7,242 nt of DNA from the NCBI GenBank assembly GCA_030695265.1, contig JAUYTA010000525.1:1-7242 (forward strand). Reading direction: 5' to 3'. The notes beneath the pieces are model-generated. The model worked only from the letters and a program-made list of their open reading frames with translations. It did not search any database and was not told the origin of the DNA. The DNA is from Bacteroidota bacterium (GTDB lineage: Bacteria > Bacteroidota > Bacteroidia > Bacteroidales > Prolixibacteraceae). Made by a program: the position numbers and the translations under genes. Numbering within the stretch: the first letter of the stretch is position 1; each line of letters begins with the position of its first letter. Shown here one piece after another: positions 1 to 6,047 of the stretch.

Positions 1-2
1 TC

Positions 3-1697
3 CCGGTGGGGAATCTGCTCATTTCTGCGTTGGCCCTCGAAAATAACGGGTATGATATTTTCAAAAAGTTTCCGGCCATGTTCCGCGCTTCGTATGCCAT
101 GCTCAAATATTCGTTCCCCAACCTTACTGTCGGAGCTTTTGGCGATACAGGAAGGTCTTCGCAAAGCGCCGAGTCGCTCGAAATCGGACTGATTGGAGCT
201 GTCAAATACGATCAGCCGGAATTACCCGAAATGCTGGCTTCGATGAAAAAACTGATTGATGGTGGAATCTACAACCGCGAAAAATCCGGTTTTCTTGGGC
301 TGTTGTGTTTTCTTCCTGAAATTCAGGAGGCAAAAACCAATTACCAATGGCCCCGCACCGGAACACTCGATTTCGCCAAATTATTTATTCAACGAAATGG
401 AACCGACCCGAAAACCGGACTGATGGTTGGCGTGCAGGGCGCAACGTACAATCACAATCATTGCAACGGAATGGCGATGGAATTGTACGGATTGGGCGAA
501 GTATTGGGCATTGATGCCGGAACCGGCCCCAACTATGAACATCCGCTGCACCGCAATTATTACAGCCAGTGGGCAGCTCACAATACAGTTGTTGCTGCCG
601 GAATGTCGAGTTCGGTTCCTTTCAGCGGATCAGCCGGAACGAAGCGAATCGGACAAATTGAGTTGGCTGCCATGGAGCCAATGCCCGATGAAACTGCTGT
701 TTCTCCACATTATTCGTTCACCGACACCCGCTATTTCGACAAATCGACCAATACCAACCAGTCGCGCACGTTGGGCATTGTCCGCACTTCGGAAAAGACA
801 GGTTATTACGTAGATATTTACAGGTCAGACAATGCGATCAGCAACGATTACGTCTATCACAATATTGGCGACGAGGTTACTTTCCTGAATGAAAAGCGAG
901 AGCCGCTAAAAGCAATTGAGACCAAATATCCGGTTACCGAAAAAGATTATCCGGGATTTAGATTTTTTACTGAAGTAAAGAAGCTCGAAAAATATCCGGA
1001 AAACCTGATTGCCCGGTTCGACATTCAGGATGAAAATTCGAACAAACTGTTTATGCAGGCCTTAATTGCCGGAAACGATAATCGTGACTTCTACCAGGCC
1101 ATGTCGCTCAAAACCAAAACTGCCGGGAAGCTATACAATGGCAAACCACTTCCTGTCTTTACTATTCGTACTGAAGCTGAGGCTAAAACCAAACCGTTCA
1201 TCGTAGTTTTTGAACCTTATTCCGGAGAAAAAGGGAACTCGGTGGAACGTATTTCTGCTGAAAAACGCACCGATGGCGATGCTTTAACTGCGCTCACCGT
1301 TTTTTGCAAAGGAGGCTTGAAGCAACAAATCTATCAATCGGTCGATCCGAATAAAAAATTCATTTCAGGAACAGAAAATTTCAGCGGATATTACGGTGTT
1401 GCTGGTTTTAAAGGTGAAAAACTCACCTCGATTTATCTGGGAAAAGGAAGTGAAATTTCGCATTCGGGTTATTCCTTAAAATCAAAAACGCCGGATGGAT
1501 CGGCCAACCTAACGATAAACGGCAAGAATCTGGTTGTTTCGTGCAATCAGGAAACAGAAGTTGAATTGCCGCAGACAGCGAAAAAGGTCTGGTTGAAACA
1601 AGGTTCCATCCGCAAAGAACTTCCGGTTTCAAAATCAGGAAAAGGAATTTTAGTGATTGTTCCGGCTGTTGAAAACGGAGAAATTGTGTTGGAATAA
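3..1697 (+). CDS. Heparinase II/III-family polysaccharide lyase, 5'-truncated by the window edge
   Basis: This is the C-terminal 564 residues of a probable secreted or periplasmic polysaccharide lyase that cleaves uronate-containing glycans by beta-elimination. The frame is open to the left edge (a Pro codon precedes the GTG at 6), so that GTG is probably an internal Val and the signal peptide and most of the N-terminal toroid lie outside. Counting from that GTG, residues 1-130 look like the end of the alpha/alpha toroid. From about 134 a beta-sandwich of heparinase II/III type begins, with the signature NHNHCNG (149-155), GIDAGTG (168-174) and AHNTV (191-195). H152, D170 and H192 are candidates for the structural metal site known in this superfamily, and the tyrosines around 185-186 are conserved-looking; these assignments are inference. 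The usual GHGHAD-like motif is replaced by HNHCNG, so I cannot name a PL family (PL12, 15, 17, 21, 37 and 40-like relatives are possible). Substrate unknown. It ends 205 bp before the ATPase gene. Confidence 0.82.
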   Translation, partial: PVGNLLISALALENNGYDIFKKFPAMFRASYAMLKYSFPNLTVGAFGDTGRSSQSAESLEIGLIGAVKYDQPELPEMLASMKKLIDGGIYNREKSGFLGLLCFLPEIQEAKTNYQWPRTGTLDFAKLFIQRNGTDPKTGLMVGVQGATYNHNHCNGMAMELYGLGEVLGIDAGTGPNYEHPLHRNYYSQWAAHNTVVAAGMSSSVPFSGSAGTKRIGQIELAAMEPMPDETAVSPHYSFTDTRYFDKSTNTNQSRTLGIVRTSEKTGYYVDIYRSDNAISNDYVYHNIGDEVTFLNEKREPLKAIETKYPVTEKDYPGFRFFTEVKKLEKYPENLIARFDIQDENSNKLFMQALIAGNDNRDFYQAMSLKTKTAGKLYNGKPLPVFTIRTEAEAKTKPFIVVFEPYSGEKGNSVERISAEKRTDGDALTALTVFCKGGLKQQIYQSVDPNKKFISGTENFSGYYGVAGFKGEKLTSIYLGKGSEISHSGYSLKSKTPDGSANLTINGKNLVVSCNQETEVELPQTAKKVWLKQGSIRKELPVSKSGKGILVIVPAVENGEIVLE

Positions 1698-1708
1698 TAC
1701 TCTGTGAT

Positions 1709-1804
1709 AGTGAGCGGGTGACTTGAAGTGAGCGGGTGACTTGAAGTCACCCGCTCACTAAAGCGTTGATCTATTGAATGACTTGAAGTCACACGCTCAC
1801 TAAA
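1709..1804. repeat. Intergenic palindromic repeat cluster
   Basis: Two identical 18-bp units (AGTGAGCGGGTGACTTGA) lie in tandem at 1709-1726 and 1727-1744. The second forms a perfect inverted repeat with 1745-1759: 15-bp arms around a 3-nt TGA loop. The 26-bp segment 1737-1762 recurs at 1779-1804 with a single mismatch (C1751 versus A1793), giving a 42-bp period. Because the tandem copy offers a second left arm, two alternative hairpins are possible. No run of T follows the main hairpin on either strand, so it is not a classical intrinsic terminator. It could be a REP-like extragenic palindrome or could protect the lyase mRNA 3' end; both are inference. Confidence 0.85.
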
Positions 1805-1827
1805 AAACTCTCAAATCACCTGATAAT

Positions 1828-1859
1828 GTTGCATATATAATTATTTCGTCCTACCTTTA
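1828..1859 (+). promoter_or_regulatory. Candidate Bacteroidota -33/-7 promoter for the ATPase gene
   Basis: GTTG at 1828-1831 and TACCTTTA at 1852-1859 are separated by 20 bp. This resembles the Bacteroidota consensus TTTG / TAnnTTTG, matching 3 of 4 and 5 of 6 defined positions. Transcription would start near 1866, giving a leader of about 35-40 nt before the ATG at 1903. The site suggests that the ATPase, and possibly the esterase close behind it, can be transcribed independently of the upstream lyase. It is a pattern match only. Confidence 0.45.
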
Positions 1860-1903
1860 CTTTAAATTATCAGGATATATTAAACCATCACTTTAAATTA
1901 TCA
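1859..1903 (+). repeat. 14-bp direct repeat between promoter and start codon
   Basis: ACTTTAAATTATCA occurs at 1859-1872 and again at 1890-1903, with starts 31 bp (about three helical turns) apart. The first copy overlaps the end of the -7-like element and the expected transcription start; the second runs into the first base of the ATPase ATG. Such placement would suit an operator for autoregulation or a duplicated leader segment. No regulator is identifiable here. The start region has no Shine-Dalgarno site and is AT-rich, as is usual in Bacteroidota. Confidence 0.6.
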
Positions 1904-3045
1904 TGTATTTTCGCAAGCAGATATTTCAGGGAAGCGGCAATGAAAGCCTTTTTTTATGGGGAGCACGACAAACAGGAAAAAGTACCTTGTTAAAGGAATT
2001 ATTTCCGGAAGCTTTGTGGTTTGATCTTCTGTTGACCGATGTATTCGAACGCCTTCAACGCAATCCGGCACAGCTTAGAGAGATTATTCTGGCTGATTCA
2101 CAAAAAAAACCGGTGATCATCGACGAAATCCAACGGATTCCTGAATTGCTGAATGAAATTCATTGGTTGATTGAGAATAACCGGACAAGGTTCATTTTAA
2201 GCGGTTCCAGTCCGCGAAAAATTTTAAGATCGGGCTCAAACCTTTTGGGTGGAAGGGCGCTTCGTTACGAACTTTTTCCGCTGATCAGTCAGGAAATGCC
2301 CGATTTTGATCTGCTTCGGGCAATCAACAATGGTTTATTGCCCCGCCATTATTTATCTGAGAATCCTCAAAAGCTGATGTCTTCCTATATCGGAAGTTAT
2401 TTGAACGATGAGATTATGGCCGAAGCCAAAATCAGGAATATTAATTCGTTTACCCGATTTTTGGAGGCAGCAGCATTTTCGAATGGGGAAATAATAAACT
2501 TCACAAATATTGCCTCTGATTGTGGAGTAAGTTCTCCTACGGTAAAAGAATATTTTCAGATTCTGGAAGATACGCTCACCGGAAGGTTTCTGCCTTCGTT
2601 TCAAAAGAAACCAAAGCGCAGGGTCATTCTGGCTCCCAAGTTTTACTTTTTCGACATCGGGATAGCCAATTACCTGCTAAAACGTGGCAAAATCATGCAA
2701 GGTAGCGAAGCTTTCGGTAAGGCATTTGAGCATTTCATTTATCAGGAAATTTACGCACACAGTTCATATTCGGACCTGAATTACCCGATTAGCTATTGGC
2801 GGACAGCTTCGCAACTGGAAATCGACTTTGTATTGGGCGACCACGAAGTGGCGATAGAAGTTAAAGCGACTGAAAACGCAAACCCACGTCATTTAAGCGG
2901 ATTGCGACACTTTGCCGAGGAATATCCGGTAAAGAAATTAATCCTGATTTCGAATGACCCGTTTCCAAGACAGATTGACAATATTCTGATTTTGCCCTGG
3001 AATATTTTCCTTGAAAAACTTTGGGCAGGCGAATTAATAAACTGA
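1903..3045 (+). CDS. AAA_14 / DUF4143-type P-loop ATPase
   Basis: This is a complete 380-residue cytoplasmic ATPase, normal length for the family. The N-terminal AAA_14 domain (about 15-130) has Walker A GARQTGKST (20-28), Walker B VIIDE (71-75) followed by QRIP, a sensor-1-like LSGSS (99-103), and the family-typical GGRALRYELFPL (116-127). A winged-helix-like stretch follows (about 195-235). The C-terminal DUF4143 region (about 240-335) holds FYFFDIGIANYLL, GKAFE (272-276) and EIDFV...IEVKA (306-322); E306, D308, E319 and K321 resemble a PD-(D/E)XK-like nuclease core. The family is widespread and strain-variable in Bacteroidota, and its biological role is poorly defined; links to mobile elements, defence or toxin-antitoxin functions have been suggested, none proven here. 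The ATG at 1903 suits the N-terminus, which begins just before the P-loop strand. It has no metabolic link to its neighbours, which suggests insertion. The esterase gene starts 25 bp after its stop, so cotranscription is possible. Confidence 0.9.
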   Translation: MYFRKQIFQGSGNESLFLWGARQTGKSTLLKELFPEALWFDLLLTDVFERLQRNPAQLREIILADSQKKPVIIDEIQRIPELLNEIHWLIENNRTRFILSGSSPRKILRSGSNLLGGRALRYELFPLISQEMPDFDLLRAINNGLLPRHYLSENPQKLMSSYIGSYLNDEIMAEAKIRNINSFTRFLEAAAFSNGEIINFTNIASDCGVSSPTVKEYFQILEDTLTGRFLPSFQKKPKRRVILAPKFYFFDIGIANYLLKRGKIMQGSEAFGKAFEHFIYQEIYAHSSYSDLNYPISYWRTASQLEIDFVLGDHEVAIEVKATENANPRHLSGLRHFAEEYPVKKLILISNDPFPRQIDNILILPWNIFLEKLWAGELIN

Positions 3046-3070
3046 TAATTAACCTTTCAACGAATTAAAT

Positions 3071-4336
3071 ATGAAACCATTTCTAAAGAATTCACTTTTG
3101 GCGATTTCACTTCAGCTCATTTTCGCTTCGCTGTTGTTTTCACAGACCAACGAAAGCTGGCAAGCCTCGAAAGAAACCGTTGAAAAATTGTCGAAAATCC
3201 GAACCGAATTCAACTATTACGAAGAAAAAGTTCCGGCCTATACTTTGCCTGATGTTTTAGCAACGGCGAAAGGCAAAAAAATAACTTCAGCAAAACAATG
3301 GGAAAAACTGCGGCGATCAGAATTGCTGGAACTTTTCACTACACAGGTTTACGGACGTGTTCCAAACACGCCTTACAAAACCGAATTCAAGCTAATCAAA
3401 GAAGACCCCAATGCCATGAATGGTGCGGCCACCTTGAAACTGGTTGATATTGTCGTTACCGCAAATTCCAAAACGCTGACCATTCATCTGGGACTTTTCA
3501 CCCCCAACAAAATCAAGAAACCGGTTCCGGCTTTTCTGCTGGTTTGCAACCGTCCGCCTGCTGAAAACATTGATTTCACGCGCGAAAAGAAAAGCGAGTT
3601 TTGGCCCGCCGAAGAAGTGATTGCCCGCGGCTACGCAGTTGCCGCTTTTTACAATGGCGATGTGGATCCCGACCAGCACGATGAATTTCAGAATGGCATT
3701 CATGGATTGCTTGATTCTAACCGTGATGCTGAATCGTGGGGAACTTTGGCGGCTTGGGCCTGGGGAGCAAGCCGTTGCCTCGATTATTTGGTAACCGACA
3801 AAACCATTGCTGCCGATAAAGTTGCGGTGATAGGTCATTCGCGCGGAGGCAAAACAGCACTTTGGGCAGGCGCTGTTGATCAGCGTTTTGCTATGATTTG
3901 CAGTAACGAAGCCGGTTGCGGAGGCACTTCGCTGGCCCGAAGAAAATATGGTGAAACCATCGATCGCATTAATAAGGCATTTCCACATTGGTTCTGTACC
4001 AATTACAAAGCTTACAGCAACCGCGAAAATGAAATGCCTTTCGACATGCACCAACTGATGGCCCTGATTGCCCCACGCGCCTTATATGTTGCCGCAGCAT
4101 CCGAAGATTTGTGGGCCGACCCGAAAGGGCAATATCTGGCACTTTTCCACTCACTGCCTGCCTACCAGCTTTACGACAAAAACACACGTTTGCCCGAAGC
4201 CATGCCGCCACTCAACACTCCTGTCAGAAGTGGTCAGGTTGCCTACCATGTTCGCGACGGTGCTCACAACCTGACGTTGAAAGACTGGAATTTTTACATG
4301 GATCACGCTGATGTGGCGCTGAAAAAGAGGAAATAG
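3071..4336 (+). CDS. Secreted CE15-type glucuronoyl esterase
   Basis: This 421-residue alpha/beta hydrolase is predicted to hydrolyse esters of (4-O-methyl-)glucuronic acid, such as lignin-xylan cross-links or methyl-glucuronate in pectin or other glycans. The N-terminus (KPFLKNSLLAISLQLIFASLLFS, about 1-24) is a Sec signal peptide without a lipobox Cys, so export to the periplasm is likely. The nucleophile motif is GHSRGGKTALW (255-265) with Ser257. E280 in SNEAGCGG, D346 in SEDLWADP and H399 in DGAHN complete the likely triad; spacing from the Ser (+23, +89, +142) fits what I recall of bacterial CE15 enzymes, in which a canonical Glu and an alternative Asp can both occur. The GETI..IN..FPHWF segment (294-308) is also typical of CE15. 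The ATG at 3071 is chosen because it starts the signal peptide; no Shine-Dalgarno site is visible. An S9 or CE1 esterase is less likely. Exact substrate is unknown. Confidence 0.85.
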   Translation: MKPFLKNSLLAISLQLIFASLLFSQTNESWQASKETVEKLSKIRTEFNYYEEKVPAYTLPDVLATAKGKKITSAKQWEKLRRSELLELFTTQVYGRVPNTPYKTEFKLIKEDPNAMNGAATLKLVDIVVTANSKTLTIHLGLFTPNKIKKPVPAFLLVCNRPPAENIDFTREKKSEFWPAEEVIARGYAVAAFYNGDVDPDQHDEFQNGIHGLLDSNRDAESWGTLAAWAWGASRCLDYLVTDKTIAADKVAVIGHSRGGKTALWAGAVDQRFAMICSNEAGCGGTSLARRKYGETIDRINKAFPHWFCTNYKAYSNRENEMPFDMHQLMALIAPRALYVAAASEDLWADPKGQYLALFHSLPAYQLYDKNTRLPEAMPPLNTPVRSGQVAYHVRDGAHNLTLKDWNFYMDHADVALKKRK

Positions 4337-4341
4337 GAGGA

Positions 4342-4383
4342 AGTCCGAAGACCGGAGACCGGAGTCCGAAGACGGGTCCGAAG
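4342..4383. repeat. GTCCGAAGAC/ACCGGAG short repeat tract
   Basis: Just after the esterase stop codon (4334-4336), AGTCCGAAGAC occurs at 4342-4352 and 4363-4373 (period 21), with a partial third copy GTCCGAAG at 4376-4383. The heptamer ACCGGAG is in tandem at 4351-4357 and 4358-4364 between them. The tract is far more GC-rich and lower in complexity than the surrounding spacer. Similar GTCCGAAGACCGGAG strings are familiar to me from Bacteroidota intergenic regions; that is recollection, not a search. Function unknown. Confidence 0.75.
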
Positions 4384-4448
4384 AAAATGGGTTCTTATCA
4401 TTCATGCCTGCATGAATAATAATCCGTTTACAATCTGTATTTCATTTC

Positions 4449-4488
4449 TTATCTGCGCTTATCCGCTTAATCCGAGGTAATCCGCGTT
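4449..4488. repeat. Four degenerate 10-bp units of ATCCGC type
   Basis: Four consecutive 10-mers, TTATCTGCGC, TTATCCGCTT, AATCCGAGGT and AATCCGCGTT, share a core (T/A)AT(C)(C/T)G with 10-bp period, close to one helical turn. A related AATCCGTTTA stands upstream at 4421-4430. The rest of this 235-bp spacer (4337-4571) holds no gene that I can support. The units could be a degenerate dispersed repeat or a phased binding array upstream of the propeller-lyase gene; function is unknown. Confidence 0.55.
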
Positions 4489-4571
4489 CTATTCTTTTTG
4501 AGAAAGACGACACTTAATATCTCGCATAACTTAAATCAAGAAAACTTGACGCAAACCAAATAAAAACAACC

Positions 4572-5948
4572 ATGAATTTCAAAAATTTACTACTTCTTAG
4601 TTTAGTTCTACTGGCAATAATTTTTTCAGGAATTTCAAACGCACAAAACCCCAAGTTAGACGGTTACAAGGGAATTTGGTTTACCCTCGGGCAATTTTCC
4701 GAATTTGGCGACAAATATTCCGGAGGATTGGGAACTTATACGGCCAACCATGTCCCGATGGCCATTTATTCTCCTGAAGTGAAAAAAACTTTTTTTACCT
4801 ATGGCGGTACAACCGCAAAAGATGAAAAACATTTGCTCATCATGGTTTCGTATTACGACCACCAGAAAAAAGTCGTACCAAAACCGGTGATAGTTTTCGA
4901 CAAAATTGATGTTGATGACCCACATGATAATGCGTCTATTTCTCTGGACGAAAAAGGTTATCTCTGGGTATTTGTAAGCGGAAGGAATACTCGCCGTCCG
5001 GGAATTGTCTTTAAAAGCAAAATGCCATACAGTATTGATGGTTTCGAGAAAGTGCTTGAAGGTGAAATAACCTATCCACAACCCTGGTGGATCAACGGAA
5101 AAGGATTTTTCCACCTGTTTACTAAATACACCAAAGGCCGCGAATTGTACTGGTCAACCAGCCCCGACGGAATAACCTGGGCTCCGGATCAAAAATTAGC
5201 CGGAATGGGGGGACATTACCAACTTAGCAATACCTGGAATAACAAGCTTGTTTCCGTCTTTAATTATCATCCGAAAGGCGATGTGAACAAACGAACCAAC
5301 GTCTATGCTGTTCAATCCGACGATCAGGGAAAAACATGGAAAACAATGGATGGCAAAATCCTGCAAACACCTTTGGAAGATATTCTGAGCCCGGCATTGG
5401 TGCGCGATTACGAGGCAGAAGGAAAACTCGTTTACCTGAACGACCTGAATTTCGACAGCGAAGGGAATCCGGTTATTCTGGCAGTTGTCAGTAAAGATTA
5501 TGCACCCGGACCGAAAGGCGATCCGCGCGAATGGATACTCATGCACTGGAAAAACGGCCAATGGAATTATACCAAAGTTTGCAACTCAACACACAATTAC
5601 GACATGGGTTCGCTGTACGTTGAGGGCAAAGTTTGGCGGGTTGTTGGCCCAACCGAAGCCGGACCACAGAAACTCGGAACCGGCGGAGAAATGGCCCTTT
5701 GGGAAAGTTTGGACGAAGGTAAAAGCTGGCAGAAAGCCCGGAACATTACTAAAAACAGCCAGCGCAATCACTCCTACGCCCGCCGCCCGGTAAATGCCCA
5801 TGCCGACTTTTGCGCATTCTGGGCCGATGGAAATGCCGATCAGTTTTCAGAATCGAAACTGTATTTCAGCAATAAAAAAGGAGATAAAGTTTGGCGGTTG
5901 CCCTATGATATGAATGCAGATTTTGCAAAACCTGAAAGGACAAAATAA
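4572..5948 (+). CDS. Secreted BNR/Asp-box beta-propeller enzyme, GH145/PL42-like
   Basis: This 458-residue exported protein probably acts on terminal L-rhamnose-alpha-1,4-D-glucuronate units of complex glycans. The signal peptide (about 1-24) ends in SNA before QN; there is no lipobox. The N-terminus of the mature protein reads GYKGIWFTLGQ (31-41), then KYSGGLGTYTANHVPMA (48-64) and FFTYGGT (74-80), which I recognise as the opening of the GH145/PL42 seven-bladed propeller group. DDPHDNASI (115-123), LWVFVSGRN, GRELYW and GGHYQLS also fit. Asp-box motifs occur at SPDGITW (197-203), SDDQGKTW (249-256) and SLDEGKSW (379-386). H60 is my candidate for the His proposed as catalytic in GH145 (His48 of BT3686), assigned by context only. 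Whether hydrolysis or lyase chemistry applies cannot be told here. The ATG at 4572 has an A-rich leader and begins the signal peptide. It follows the esterase by 235 bp, so it may have its own promoter. A general BNR_4 protein of other specificity is the alternative. Confidence 0.75.
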   Translation: MNFKNLLLLSLVLLAIIFSGISNAQNPKLDGYKGIWFTLGQFSEFGDKYSGGLGTYTANHVPMAIYSPEVKKTFFTYGGTTAKDEKHLLIMVSYYDHQKKVVPKPVIVFDKIDVDDPHDNASISLDEKGYLWVFVSGRNTRRPGIVFKSKMPYSIDGFEKVLEGEITYPQPWWINGKGFFHLFTKYTKGRELYWSTSPDGITWAPDQKLAGMGGHYQLSNTWNNKLVSVFNYHPKGDVNKRTNVYAVQSDDQGKTWKTMDGKILQTPLEDILSPALVRDYEAEGKLVYLNDLNFDSEGNPVILAVVSKDYAPGPKGDPREWILMHWKNGQWNYTKVCNSTHNYDMGSLYVEGKVWRVVGPTEAGPQKLGTGGEMALWESLDEGKSWQKARNITKNSQRNHSYARRPVNAHADFCAFWADGNADQFSESKLYFSNKKGDKVWRLPYDMNADFAKPERTK

Positions 5949-5983
5949 AATGATTATCCGTTTACTTACCTAATTGCTTTTTG

Positions 5984-6002
5984 TGGCAGTCAAATGTTGC
6001 CA
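5984..6002 (+). terminator. Weak hairpin downstream of the propeller-enzyme gene
   Basis: TGGCAG (5984-5989) can pair with TTGCCA (5997-6002), giving five Watson-Crick pairs and one G-U pair around a 7-nt loop. It lies 35 bp after the stop codon and is followed by the T-rich but interrupted TTCATATT. It might contribute to termination on the + strand, but it is short and lacks a true T-run. Confidence 0.2.
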
Positions 6003-6022
6003 TTCATATTAGAATAATTCCC

Positions 6023-6047
6023 AAAAAGGCTGAAGTCTGCCATTTTT
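6023..6047. terminator. Candidate bidirectional terminator between convergent genes
   Basis: The + strand reads AAAAAGGC, an 8-nt loop, GCC, one unpaired A, then TTTTT. GGC/GCC extended by the A5/T5 arms forms a short hairpin with a T-run on both strands. It sits exactly between two convergent genes, directly abutting the stop codon (6048-6050, complement) of the acetyl esterase and about 75 bp after the propeller-gene stop. The GC core is only 3 bp, so strength is doubtful. Confidence 0.4.

Noticed and set aside
6..8. GTG at 6 as the start codon of the lyase
   Set aside because: The frame is open upstream to the window edge, the residues start in mid-toroid, and there is no signal peptide, so it is an internal Val.
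427..813. A 128-codon + strand frame within the lyase gene
   Set aside because: It is an out-of-frame overlap with the beta-sandwich signature of the lyase and has no motif of its own.
1727..1759. Perfect 15-bp hairpin as an intrinsic terminator of the lyase gene
   Set aside because: No T-run follows on either strand, and the arms belong to a repeated element; it is listed as a repeat instead.
1547..1792. A - strand frame whose first residues read as repeats of TSSHPL
   Set aside because: The protein repeat is only the translation of the palindromic DNA repeat cluster, and the rest is antisense to the lyase.
1709..1804. CRISPR array
   Set aside because: The repeats are tandem or 42 bp apart with too few copies, no regular spacers are present, and no cas gene is near.
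3392..4054. A 220-codon open frame on the - strand inside the CE15 gene
   Set aside because: It is fully antisense to a gene with clear catalytic motifs, shows no recognisable domain, and has a biased shadow composition.
4401..4416. Small palindrome TTCATGCCTGCATGAA as a terminator
   Set aside because: The stem is only 6-7 bp, AT-rich, and followed by AATAATAA rather than T residues; it could easily be chance.
4493..4500. TCTTTTTG as a -7 element for the propeller-enzyme gene
   Set aside because: It matches TAnnTTTG at 5 of 6 positions, but no TTTG-like -33 element stands at the right distance.
4656..5114. A 152-codon open frame on the - strand inside the propeller-enzyme gene
   Set aside because: It lies opposite a well-supported coding frame with a signal peptide and Asp boxes, and its translation resembles no family I know.
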